Of a stretch of 62,163 nt of DNA, positions 25,815 to 33,125 are shown piece by piece. Origin of the DNA: Bacillota bacterium (GTDB lineage: Bacteria; Bacillota; Clostridia; Acetivibrionales; JAEZXR01); assembly GCA_023419605.1 (NCBI GenBank), contig JAEZXR010000022.1, positions 1 through 62,163 on the forward strand. The letters run 5' to 3'. Made by a program: the position numbers and the translations under genes. Numbering within the stretch: the first letter of the stretch is position 1; each line of letters starts with the position of its first letter. Under the pieces are notes generated by a model. It had not been told where the DNA came from, ran no database searches, and saw only the letters and a program-made list of their open reading frames with translations.

Positions 25815-26831
25815 TTACTTCTGATATCGTACAAAAAAAGGCCGTCTTAACCGGGGGGGAAAGGAGTTTGCGTGCAATTTAAAGACCTCAACGCAATTCC
25901 TGCCTTTTGACTTGGCGATATATAAAGCTTTATCCGCTTCATCAATGAGTTTGGTGATAACCTGGTTAATATTGGAGTTTGGATCTAACAGGATGCTGCG
26001 AATTCCTATGCTTAAAGTGACTTTCACAGCGGTCTTGTTAAGTTCAAACTGAGTATGCTGTACCTTTTTGCGAATCCTTTCGGCCACTACTTTGGCGCCC
26101 TGGGTCGTTGTATTGGGACAAACAATAAGAAATTCTTCGCCTCCATACCGGGCGGGAATATCAACGGTCCGGATACAGGTTCTAAGGAGCAGTGCTACTT
26201 CGCTCAGAAGCTTATCTCCTGCCTGATGGCCGTATCGGTCGTTAATACTCTTAAAGTAATCGATATCTGCCATTATGAAGGAAATGGGTTCTCTATAGCG
26301 TGCGGAACGGGATACCTCGGAGCAAAGGCGGTCCAGAATGTATCTTTTATTATAGAGTCCCGTCATGGCGTCCGTAATGGTCATCTGCTCCAGACATGTA
26401 TTTCTCTCTTCCAAATCCCTGTTTTTCCTTTCGAGACAGGCCAGTGCACGGGATTGACTGATATGCATGAGGATTCTGGCTTTCAGCTCGCGTGTGTCAA
26501 AGGGTTTTGCGATAAAGTCTTTTACACCCAACGAAAAGAGTCTGAGTTTAATGCTGATATCCTCTGAGGATGACACTACAATCAGAGGTATCGTTTGCAA
26601 AAGCTGCTGTTTCCTGTTTAAAACAGAAATGAAGTCCCTTTCCGACGGGTACACATCCATGTCAATGATTATGAGATCAATAGTATTTTCTTTCGGCAAA
26701 TCAAGCGCTTCCTCCAGAGCAGCTACAGTAACTACATGAAAATTGCAGTCAATAAGCTGTTTGCTTAGTTCAACGTTCGCAGAACTATCCGGTGAAACCA
26801 GCAATACCGTATTTTTAATACTAATATCCAT
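25815..26831 (-). CDS. Response regulator with GGDEF domain (diguanylate cyclase)
   Basis: A 338-residue protein with a receiver domain (residues 5-125, phospho-acceptor Asp57, Lys109) and a GGDEF domain (160-325). The active-site motif is GGEEF (230-234), and five residues before it stands RTVD (221-224), the product-binding inhibitory site. It should make c-di-GMP when phosphorylated and be restrained by its own product. No kinase gene is adjacent. It offers a possible source of ligand for the riboswitch at 1436. ATG at 26831 is preferred over upstream in-frame starts because GAGGTG precedes it. Confidence 0.92.
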   Translation of the reverse strand: MDISIKNTVLLVSPDSSANVELSKQLIDCNFHVVTVAALEEALDLPKENTIDLIIIDMDVYPSERDFISVLNRKQQLLQTIPLIVVSSSEDISIKLRLFSLGVKDFIAKPFDTRELKARILMHISQSRALACLERKNRDLEERNTCLEQMTITDAMTGLYNKRYILDRLCSEVSRSARYREPISFIMADIDYFKSINDRYGHQAGDKLLSEVALLLRTCIRTVDIPARYGGEEFLIVCPNTTTQGAKVVAERIRKKVQHTQFELNKTAVKVTLSIGIRSILLDPNSNINQVITKLIDEADKALYIAKSKGRNCVEVFKLHANSFPPRLRRPFFVRYQK

Positions 26832-27098
26832 AACCATCACCTCTTTTCGAATTATTTGGGTCCATATCTATTATAGCCTATTTCCTGTACGTTAATAAAT
26901 AGGAAAAATAATACAGTTGACTTTACAATACTATATCATATTACTGCGTTATTGCAATAGTACTTTTGTTCCTTTCCAAAACTATATTTAAAAAAAGATT
27001 GCAAATAGTACTATTTCCCGGAATGAATTCTCTCATATAGGACATTGGCAATACGGAAGCTTGTTCGATTTTATTCCGGAATTTAATCATACGATTGC

Positions 27099-27128
27099 TT
27101 GATAAATATTGTACATTACTTATATAAT
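27099..27128 (+). promoter_or_regulatory. Promoter of tex
   Basis: TTGATA, 18 bp, TATAAT. The rest of the gap from 26832 is AT-rich and holds two similar TTGCAA(A)TAGTACT motifs near 26950 and 26999 that might be regulator sites, but no gene. Confidence 0.65.
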
Positions 27129-27136
27129 AAATAGGA

Positions 27137-27252
27137 GGTTGTTCACAACCAAATAGAGGAGCAGGGAATTCAGCCTTAACCTGCTCACGCGAAGAAGCCT
27201 TGCTTCACGGCTGAAACCGGGAGGGGATGAATAATGCCCACGTATCTCCCGG
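27137..27252 (+). promoter_or_regulatory. Structured tex leader with H-type pseudoknot; candidate cis-regulatory RNA
   Basis: Helices in order: GGTTG/CAACC (27137-27150); GAGCAGG (27159-27165) with CCTGCTC (27180-27186); TTCAGCC (27169-27175) with GGCTGAA (27209-27215); a small GAAGC/GCTTC hairpin (27194-27206); and CCGGGAG (27217-27223) with CTCCCGG (27246-27252). The second and third helices interleave and form a pseudoknot. I cannot match it to a known riboswitch class. Confidence 0.5.
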
Positions 27253-27322
27253 AGGCTTTATTTGGATTGGACTATTCTATGAAATTTTATCAATTATCGA
27301 AGGGCTAAAATGGAGGAAGCGT

Positions 27323-29500
27323 ATGGCGGATATTATAGCACAGCTCATAAAAGAGCTTAACCTGAAGCCTTTTCAGGTAGAGAATACTGTGAAGCTCATT
27401 GATGACGGGAACACCATTCCTTTTATCGCAAGATACAGGAAGGAAATGACAGGAGAACTCAATGACCAGGTCCTCAGGGAGCTGGGGGAAAGACTTACAT
27501 ATTTAAGAAATCTTGAGGCAAGAAAGGAAGAAGTCCGAAAGAGCATCGAGGAGCAGGGAAAGCTGACATCGGAGGTTGCAGCTGCACTGGGGAAGGCGGT
27601 AACCCTGACGGAGGTGGAAGACATATACAGGCCCTTCCGCCCCAAACGCAGGACGCGGGCTACCATAGCAAAGGAAAAGGGACTGGAGCCTCTCGCACAG
27701 ATCCTGTATTTGCAGCAGCCTCTCAAAGGACCCCTTGAGGACATTGTACGGCCGTATATAAACTCGGAAAAGGAAGTAAACTCGGTAGATGATGCGGTAA
27801 ACGGCGCTATGGATATCCTTGCGGAGGATATTTCAGATAATGCGGAGTATAGAAAAGCAATCCGGGAGATGTTCTTCCGCTATGGGATGCTGGTTTCGGA
27901 GGCGAAGAAGGAAGAGGATTCAGTATACCGGATGTACTATGACTTTAAGGAGCCTGTGGCCCGGATTGCAAAGCACAGGGTTCTTGCCGTCAACCGGGGG
28001 GAGAAGGAAGAATTCCTGCGAATAAAGATCGACGTGCCCAGCGAACAGGTTATTGGCTATTTAAAAGGGAAAATCGTGAAAAGGCCTCCTGCCCCCACAT
28101 CCATATACGTGGAACGTGCGGTAGAGGACTCCTATGAACGTCTCATATTCCCATCCGTAGAACGGGAAGTCAGAAATGAATTAACGGATATGGCAGAAGA
28201 AAATGCCATGAAGGTATTCGCTGAAAATCTCAAAAATCTGCTGCTGCAGCCTCCTGTAAAGGGTAGAACCGTTCTGGGGCTTGATCCTGCCTACAGGACC
28301 GGCTGCAAGATCGCTGTAGTGGATGATATCGGAAAAGTCCTGGACACTACTGTAATCTATCCTACGCCGCCGCAGAATAAGGTGGAGGAAGCAAAAAAGG
28401 TACTAAAACAGCTAATACAAAAACATGGCATCGACATTATTTCCATTGGAAATGGAACGGCTTCCAAAGAATCCGAAATTTTTGTTGCCGACCTGCTGAA
28501 GGAAGTGGAGCGAAAGATCTATTACATGGTAGTGAGTGAGGCCGGGGCTTCGGTATACTCTGCATCAAAACTGGCAGCAGAGGAATTCCCCGAGTTTGAC
28601 GTAGCCCTGCGAAGTGCTGTTTCCATTGCCCGCCGATTGCAGGACCCTTTGGCGGAACTGGTGAAAATCGATCCTAAAGCCATCGGTGTAGGTCAGTACC
28701 AGCATGATATGAATCAGAAGAAGCTGGGAGAATCGCTGGGTGCCGTGGTAGAGGACTGTGTAAACAGCGTCGGTGTGGATTTGAATACGGCGTCCCCTTC
28801 ACTGCTATCCTATATCTCCGGTGTCAATACGGCCATTGCAAAAAACATTGTGGAGTATAGAGAAACCAATGGAAAGTTTAAAAAAAGGGCGGAGCTGAAG
28901 AAGGTCAAGAAACTGGGAGAAAAAGCATTTGAGCAATGCGCAGGCTTCCTGCGGATTACGGATAGCGACAACATACTGGATAATACCTCGGTTCATCCCG
29001 AATCCTATGCGGCGGCGGAAAAACTTCTGAAAAGCCTCGGTTATTCCTTACAGGATGTAAAGGAAAGAAAGCTGGGAAGCCTTAAAAAGGAAGTGGAGGA
29101 AAAAGGCATTGACGCCGTTGCTTCTGCAGTGGGCGTTGGAGTGCCTACCTTGAGGGATATCATCAACGAATTGCTGAAGCCGGGCCGTGACCCCCGGGAT
29201 GAGCTGCCGAAACCCATGCTTCGTAACGATGTTCTGCATCTGGAGGACCTGAAGACAGGAATGGAGCTCATGGGTACTGTTCGGAACGTAGCCGATTTTG
29301 GTGCCTTCGTCGATATCGGAGTGCATCAGGACGGATTGGTGCATATTTCCGAGCTCAGCGACCGATTTATAAAAAAGCCCATGGAAGTCGTATCCGTCGG
29401 AGATATCGTAAAAGTTCGAGTTCTGGAGGTAGACGTTCAGAGGAAAAGAATATCCCTAACGATGAAAGGCATCAGCCAAAACGAAGTCCCCGTAAAATAA
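27323..29500 (+). CDS. tex: Tex family RNA-binding transcription accessory protein
   Basis: A 725-residue Tex/Spt6-like protein. The N-terminal helical part starts MADIIAQLIKELNL. A YqgF-like RNase H fold follows (GLDPAYRTGCKIAVVD near residue 325), then tandem HhH segments (LNTASPSLLSYISGVN; KLGEKAFEQCAGFLRI) and a C-terminal S1 domain (GMELMGTVRNVADFGAFVDIG). It acts in transcription and RNA handling. ATG at 27323 is supported by GGAGG at 27312. An in-frame ATG at 27227 would add 32 unusual residues encoded by the structured leader and is rejected. Confidence 0.93.
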   Translation: MADIIAQLIKELNLKPFQVENTVKLIDDGNTIPFIARYRKEMTGELNDQVLRELGERLTYLRNLEARKEEVRKSIEEQGKLTSEVAAALGKAVTLTEVEDIYRPFRPKRRTRATIAKEKGLEPLAQILYLQQPLKGPLEDIVRPYINSEKEVNSVDDAVNGAMDILAEDISDNAEYRKAIREMFFRYGMLVSEAKKEEDSVYRMYYDFKEPVARIAKHRVLAVNRGEKEEFLRIKIDVPSEQVIGYLKGKIVKRPPAPTSIYVERAVEDSYERLIFPSVEREVRNELTDMAEENAMKVFAENLKNLLLQPPVKGRTVLGLDPAYRTGCKIAVVDDIGKVLDTTVIYPTPPQNKVEEAKKVLKQLIQKHGIDIISIGNGTASKESEIFVADLLKEVERKIYYMVVSEAGASVYSASKLAAEEFPEFDVALRSAVSIARRLQDPLAELVKIDPKAIGVGQYQHDMNQKKLGESLGAVVEDCVNSVGVDLNTASPSLLSYISGVNTAIAKNIVEYRETNGKFKKRAELKKVKKLGEKAFEQCAGFLRITDSDNILDNTSVHPESYAAAEKLLKSLGYSLQDVKERKLGSLKKEVEEKGIDAVASAVGVGVPTLRDIINELLKPGRDPRDELPKPMLRNDVLHLEDLKTGMELMGTVRNVADFGAFVDIGVHQDGLVHISELSDRFIKKPMEVVSVGDIVKVRVLEVDVQRKRISLTMKGISQNEVPVK

Positions 29501-29536
29501 AAAACGATGTTATTACTTTACAAGTCCAAAAAACAC

Positions 29537-29567
29537 AAAACAGCCTGGAGTGTCCAGGCTGTTTTTA
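29537..29567. terminator. Bidirectional terminator between tex and the opposite gene
   Basis: CAGCCTGGA and TCCAGGCTG with a GTG loop form a perfect 9-bp stem followed by TTTTT and preceded by an A-run. Confidence 0.85.
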
Positions 29568-29813
29568 TGTCAGCATATGATAAAGGTTAAACTCGTCAAG
29601 GATTTTTCTCAGGTCTTTTTGTGTGCATAGTTCAAACTTTTTAAGTAACGCATGCATATGATCTTCTACTTCGAGCAATGGAATACCGCGCAAGTCGGCT
29701 ATTTCCTGTAAGGTCGTATTTTTGGTCACCAGCAGAAGAATGGACAGTTCCTCATAATTTAATTTGGATAATGTATGCAAAACTGAAATTGTACTAATTT
29801 CAAGTGTGTTCAT
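29565..29813 (-). CDS. Small HTH protein (LuxR/sigma region 4-like)
   Basis: An 82-residue soluble protein with the pattern NYEELSILLLVTKNTTLQEIADLRGIPLLEVEDHMHALLKKF, which resembles the helix-turn-helix of LuxR-type or sigma region 4 domains (helices about residues 19-60). It has no effector domain. AAGGAGTG stands before the ATG. It is a lone gene, possibly a small DNA-binding regulator. The target is unknown. Confidence 0.6.
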   Translation of the reverse strand: MNTLEISTISVLHTLSKLNYEELSILLLVTKNTTLQEIADLRGIPLLEVEDHMHALLKKFELCTQKDLRKILDEFNLYHMLT

Positions 29814-30044
29814 ATCCTTACACTCCTTATATGCAAATAATATATCTATGCAATAAATATTCCCATAAACCAGGGGCCATATTCAATGCCCTTTTTTTAT
29901 ACTTCTATCTTACTATTAATCTCGACAAATCTCTATCTTCAAATTCTACAAAAATGACCTATGGATTTTTGGCAGTTTACATAACAGGAGGGAAGGCGGT
30001 GGGTTTCTGAGAAAAAAGGGAGGGTTTTAAGTGGAAAAAATGGA

Positions 30045-30073
30045 TTGACAAAAGCGAAGGGATCGCATAAGAT
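30045..30073 (+). promoter_or_regulatory. Strong promoter of the acetyltransferase gene
   Basis: TTGACA, exactly 17 bp, TAAGAT. Transcription would start near 30080, so palindrome copy B (30087-30187) makes up nearly the whole leader. The stretch 29814-30044 holds no gene I can support. Confidence 0.7.
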
Positions 30074-30086
30074 TCTAGAATAAAAT

Positions 30087-30187
30087 TATACAATTTAAGA
30101 TGGAACTTCGCTGATTCGACGCCTGCATAGCCCCCAAAGCTTTGGCTATGCAAACGCCGAATCAGCAGTTGCCAGGCTTATTGTATA
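30087..30187 (+). repeat. 101-bp palindromic element, copy B
   Basis: Same length and ends as copy A. The arm GCTGATTCG pairs perfectly with CGAATCAGC; copy A reads GCTAATT with AATTAGC, so one base pair has changed on both sides together (A-T to G-C). The apical stem is GCATAGCC/GGCTATGC. Confidence 0.8.
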
Positions 30188-30209
30188 TAGAATGAATGGG
30201 GGAAGGGAA

Positions 30210-30644
30210 TTGGCAATTTACGTGGAAGAATTTCAGATGAAGGATTATGAGGAAGTATTTGATGTATGGAAGCATGTTTTTCCAAAGAACACGGATTCCT
30301 CCTACAGCAGGGACCGGGTTGATTTTTTTCTGAAACGTAATCCCGGCACTTCCTTCGTTGCCCGATGGGAAGGGAAAATTGTGGGGGCCGTACTTGCTGG
30401 AAATGACGGGAGGCGCGGATATATTCACCACTTGGGTTTATTGGAAGAGTACCGTGGCAGGGGAATTGGGGCCCTGCTTTTACAGAAAGCAGAGGCAGCC
30501 ATTGCAGAGCTTGGAATCGACAAGGTAAATCTTTTGGTATTCACTGAAAACGAAGGGGCTAAAAAGTTTTATGACCAAAAGGGATACAGCAAAAGGGATG
30601 ATATTGACTTTTTTTCCAAAGGACTTGTAAAGCCGCAGGAGTAA
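30210..30644 (+). CDS. GNAT-family N-acetyltransferase
   Basis: A 145-residue acetyltransferase with the acetyl-CoA site LGLLEEYRGRGIGALLLQKAE (motif A, about residues 79-99) and the C-terminal NEGAKKFYDQKGYSKR typical of Gcn5-like enzymes. TTG at 30210 is chosen because the purine-rich GGGGGAAGGG site lies before it; an in-frame ATG at 30192 has no site and begins right at the palindrome end. The substrate cannot be inferred. Confidence 0.85.
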   Translation: MAIYVEEFQMKDYEEVFDVWKHVFPKNTDSSYSRDRVDFFLKRNPGTSFVARWEGKIVGAVLAGNDGRRGYIHHLGLLEEYRGRGIGALLLQKAEAAIAELGIDKVNLLVFTENEGAKKFYDQKGYSKRDDIDFFSKGLVKPQE

Positions 30645-30686
30645 TCCTATAAGCATAGGGAGATGTTGCAAGGATGCACCCATAAG

Positions 30687-30722
30687 AAAAGGCGCTGTAC
30701 AAATCGAGTATAACGCCTTTTT
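30687..30722. terminator. Terminator between convergent genes
   Basis: AAAAGGCG and CGCCTTTTT form a stem with an A-run on one side and a T-run on the other. Confidence 0.7.
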
Positions 30723-30732
30723 AAACCGCTTT

Positions 30733-32034
30733 TCACTCTCCCATGTCAATATCCTTGGATACCAACCTTTTCTCAATGATTTCACCGATCAGTACCTTTA
30801 CCACGGCGACTACAGGCACTCCGATAACCATTCCGATAACGCCGAAGGTTCCGCCGCCCACAAGAATGGCTACAATAATCCAGAAAGGGCTGAGTCCCAC
30901 CTTGTCGCCCAAAATTTTCGGAACCAGAATCCAGCCGTCAAAGAGTTGAAGGATGATGAAGAATATGCTCACCCATAAAGCCTTGATGGGGCTGTGGAAC
31001 AGTACGATCAGTATGGAGGGGACTGCACCGATGTACGGACCGAAGTAAGGAATCATATTGGTAACGGTTACTATTACACTAATGAGAAGGGCATAAGGAG
31101 TACCGATCCACAAAAGGCCCAGGTAGCAGATGCCTCCGATGATAAGGGAATCAAGGGCTTTTCCCAGGAGAAACCGGGAGAACATGACGTTGACCTTGGA
31201 GCCGAAATCCACCAGCCAGTCGGCACTTCCTTTACTAAAGAAGGCATATAAAAAGCGCTTGATATTCTTAATAAAGATTTCCTTATCCTTAAGCATATAA
31301 ATGGATATCATAGTGCCGAATACAAATTTAAGCAGTGTAGAGGTAAAGCTTATGGCATTGGATATCAACTTGTCCAGCAAAACCCGCAGAAAATCAGTAA
31401 CGTGCTGATTTAAGGTATTGATATTGTTATCTACAAAAGGCCGGAGATTATATTCTGTAAGGAGCTCCGAACTGCTGATGATTTTATTGTCCAGCCAGGT
31501 TCTGCTTATGGTAAGATAGCGGGGGAGGTTGTTTAAAATGTCCCCGATATTGTTAATTACAATCGGTGTTATGATAATGATGATAAAGAGGATCAGGCCT
31601 AAAAACAGCGTATAGACCAGCGACATACTGGCAATACGGCGCAGCTTGAACCGGGCTTCAAGAGAAACCATAAGGGGGTTCAGTAAATAGGCAATACCGA
31701 AAGCCCAGATAATATAACTGAATATGGAAACAACAAAGTGAAAGGCATTCACCAAGATTTCGGAGTTATTTACCAGCTTGAACAGGATAAAGGATATCAG
31801 AAGTATGGGCAGTAACGAAATATGGCGGATATTAAAGTTTCTCAGCAAATGAACCACATCCTCTACTCTTTGTATGGGTGGCGGTGAAAAAAGCGGTTCT
31901 ATGGATTTCCCGCACTGCGTGCAGTGGCCTGCAAGCAGTCTGCAAAAAAGCTCCGCTATGCTTTTCACATCCTCCTTGTAAATGGTGAAAATAGCATTTT
32001 TATTTATTATATAAAAGTGGAAAAGAAAATGCAA
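30733..32034 (-). CDS. AI-2E (YtvI/PerM) family membrane transporter
   Basis: A polytopic membrane protein with seven to eight hydrophobic segments and the family pattern MIPYFGPYIGAVPSILIVLF, followed by FDGWILVPKILGDKVGLSPFWIIVAILVGG. Family members export autoinducer-2 or sodium ions; the substrate is not predictable. The N-terminus is uncertain. The longest frame starts at TTG 32034 without a ribosome binding site, while GTG at 31968 has AAGGAGG almost touching it. The first membrane segment starts around residue 70 of the longest form, so a shorter protein is possible. Confidence 0.82.
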   Translation of the reverse strand: MHFLFHFYIINKNAIFTIYKEDVKSIAELFCRLLAGHCTQCGKSIEPLFSPPPIQRVEDVVHLLRNFNIRHISLLPILLISFILFKLVNNSEILVNAFHFVVSIFSYIIWAFGIAYLLNPLMVSLEARFKLRRIASMSLVYTLFLGLILFIIIIITPIVINNIGDILNNLPRYLTISRTWLDNKIISSSELLTEYNLRPFVDNNINTLNQHVTDFLRVLLDKLISNAISFTSTLLKFVFGTMISIYMLKDKEIFIKNIKRFLYAFFSKGSADWLVDFGSKVNVMFSRFLLGKALDSLIIGGICYLGLLWIGTPYALLISVIVTVTNMIPYFGPYIGAVPSILIVLFHSPIKALWVSIFFIILQLFDGWILVPKILGDKVGLSPFWIIVAILVGGGTFGVIGMVIGVPVVAVVKVLIGEIIEKRLVSKDIDMGE

Positions 32035-32135
32035 AGGGAACAGATCGATCTGTCCCCGAGAGTGCTGTAAAATGCTTGCAGTACGGCTTCCGGCGCGATA
32101 CCGAAGCCTTATGCACGTACAGGTGGTATCAATGC

Positions 32136-32900
32136 TTATAGGATTTTGACGTCATACCGGGCAGCCTCCAGCGCGACTTCATCCGGAAGTGCCTTTTCAC
32201 AAACCCACATATTGATATCCTCAAGATTCGCATAGGTAAAAGGCAGTGTTTTATTGATTTTGCTGGAGTCCATCAAAAGGATCACCTTCTTGGCCCGTTT
32301 TACCACTTTTCGCTTTAGCTCGCATTCATAGATGTTGGAGACGGTGAAGCCGCTATCGACGGAGAAACCGGAAGCCGCCATAAAGGCAAGATCAATATTG
32401 ACGGTATCCAGGAAGGAAATAGAGTTTGGCCCGGAAACCGAAAGCGTATTCCTGTTGACATGTCCACCCAGGGTGACAACAGAAGGTCTGCTTTTCTTTA
32501 GCAGTTCGATGGCAATATTGGTGCCGCTGGTGATGATGGAAAAGCCTTCATCCGGCAGAACTTTGGAAAGGCACATTACAGTACTTCCCGCGTCAAAGTA
32601 GATGGAGCGGCCTTGCTCAACCAGGCCGACTGCTTTTTCCGCGATGGCCATCTTTGACTCGATGTTTTCGCCCGCGCGGCGCGAATAGGAAGCTTCTTCG
32701 CCATTTCCGGCAGAAACCTTTTTAACGCTCACGGCACCTCCATGGGTACGGATCAGGTAACCCTCATTTTCCAAACTGATTAAGTCTCTTCGCAGGGTCA
32801 TCATAGAGACTTCCGGGAAAACATCCCTTAACTGCTGCAGGTGAACTTCACCCTTATGTTCAAGCAACTGCAAAATATGCTGTTGACGCTCGTTGTTCAC
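32136..32900 (-). CDS. DeoR-family transcription regulator
   Basis: A 254-residue sugar-responsive repressor type with an N-terminal helix-turn-helix (HLQQLRDVFPEVSMMTLRRDLISLENEG) followed by the RTHGGAV hinge. The C-terminal DeoR sensor carries IYFDAGSTVMCL, ITSGTNIAIELL and LGGHVNRNTLSVSGP. GTG at 32900 has GGAG nine bases upstream and fits the family N-terminus; the upstream in-frame ATG at 33020 would add 40 unrelated residues. It lies next to the 2-oxo-acid dehydrogenase and sugar genes and probably controls them. Confidence 0.9.
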   Translation of the reverse strand: MNNERQQHILQLLEHKGEVHLQQLRDVFPEVSMMTLRRDLISLENEGYLIRTHGGAVSVKKVSAGNGEEASYSRRAGENIESKMAIAEKAVGLVEQGRSIYFDAGSTVMCLSKVLPDEGFSIITSGTNIAIELLKKSRPSVVTLGGHVNRNTLSVSGPNSISFLDTVNIDLAFMAASGFSVDSGFTVSNIYECELKRKVVKRAKKVILLMDSSKINKTLPFTYANLEDINMWVCEKALPDEVALEAARYDVKIL

Positions 32901-33003
32901 AGAATCACACTCCAAGAGTAATATTGTGGAGATTATTATATATATCTTATTATAACCCATTTCTCGTAAGTTTGGAAGATACTCACAAGAATATGTTATA
33001 TAA

Positions 33004-33022
33004 ATGTGAAAATCTTTCACAT
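33004..33022. promoter_or_regulatory. Palindrome upstream of deoR-like gene, candidate operator
   Basis: ATGTGAAA-ATC-TTTCACAT is a perfect 8-bp inverted repeat. It is joined to TTATATAAATG, which resembles AT-rich half sites near 39053 and 40523. Autoregulation is possible. Confidence 0.4.
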
Positions 33023-33077
33023 CATAAGCCCCGTAGCTTCCATTATTTGCTTAGCACTTAATGAAATGCCCTCATAA

Positions 33078-33111
33078 AGAAAGAAAACCGGATGCTATAA
33101 GAAACATCCGG
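33078..33111 (-). terminator. Terminator of the E1 operon
   Basis: On the minus strand CCGGATG pairs with CATCCGG and is followed by a T-rich run (TTTTCTTTC), just after the E1 stop codon. Confidence 0.75.
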
Positions 33112-33125
33112 CTTCCTCGCAAGGG

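Noticed and set aside
27227..27322. Extended N-terminus of Tex from ATG 27227
   Set aside because: The extra 32 residues do not resemble Tex, the region folds as a structured leader, and GGAGG at 27312 points to ATG 27323.
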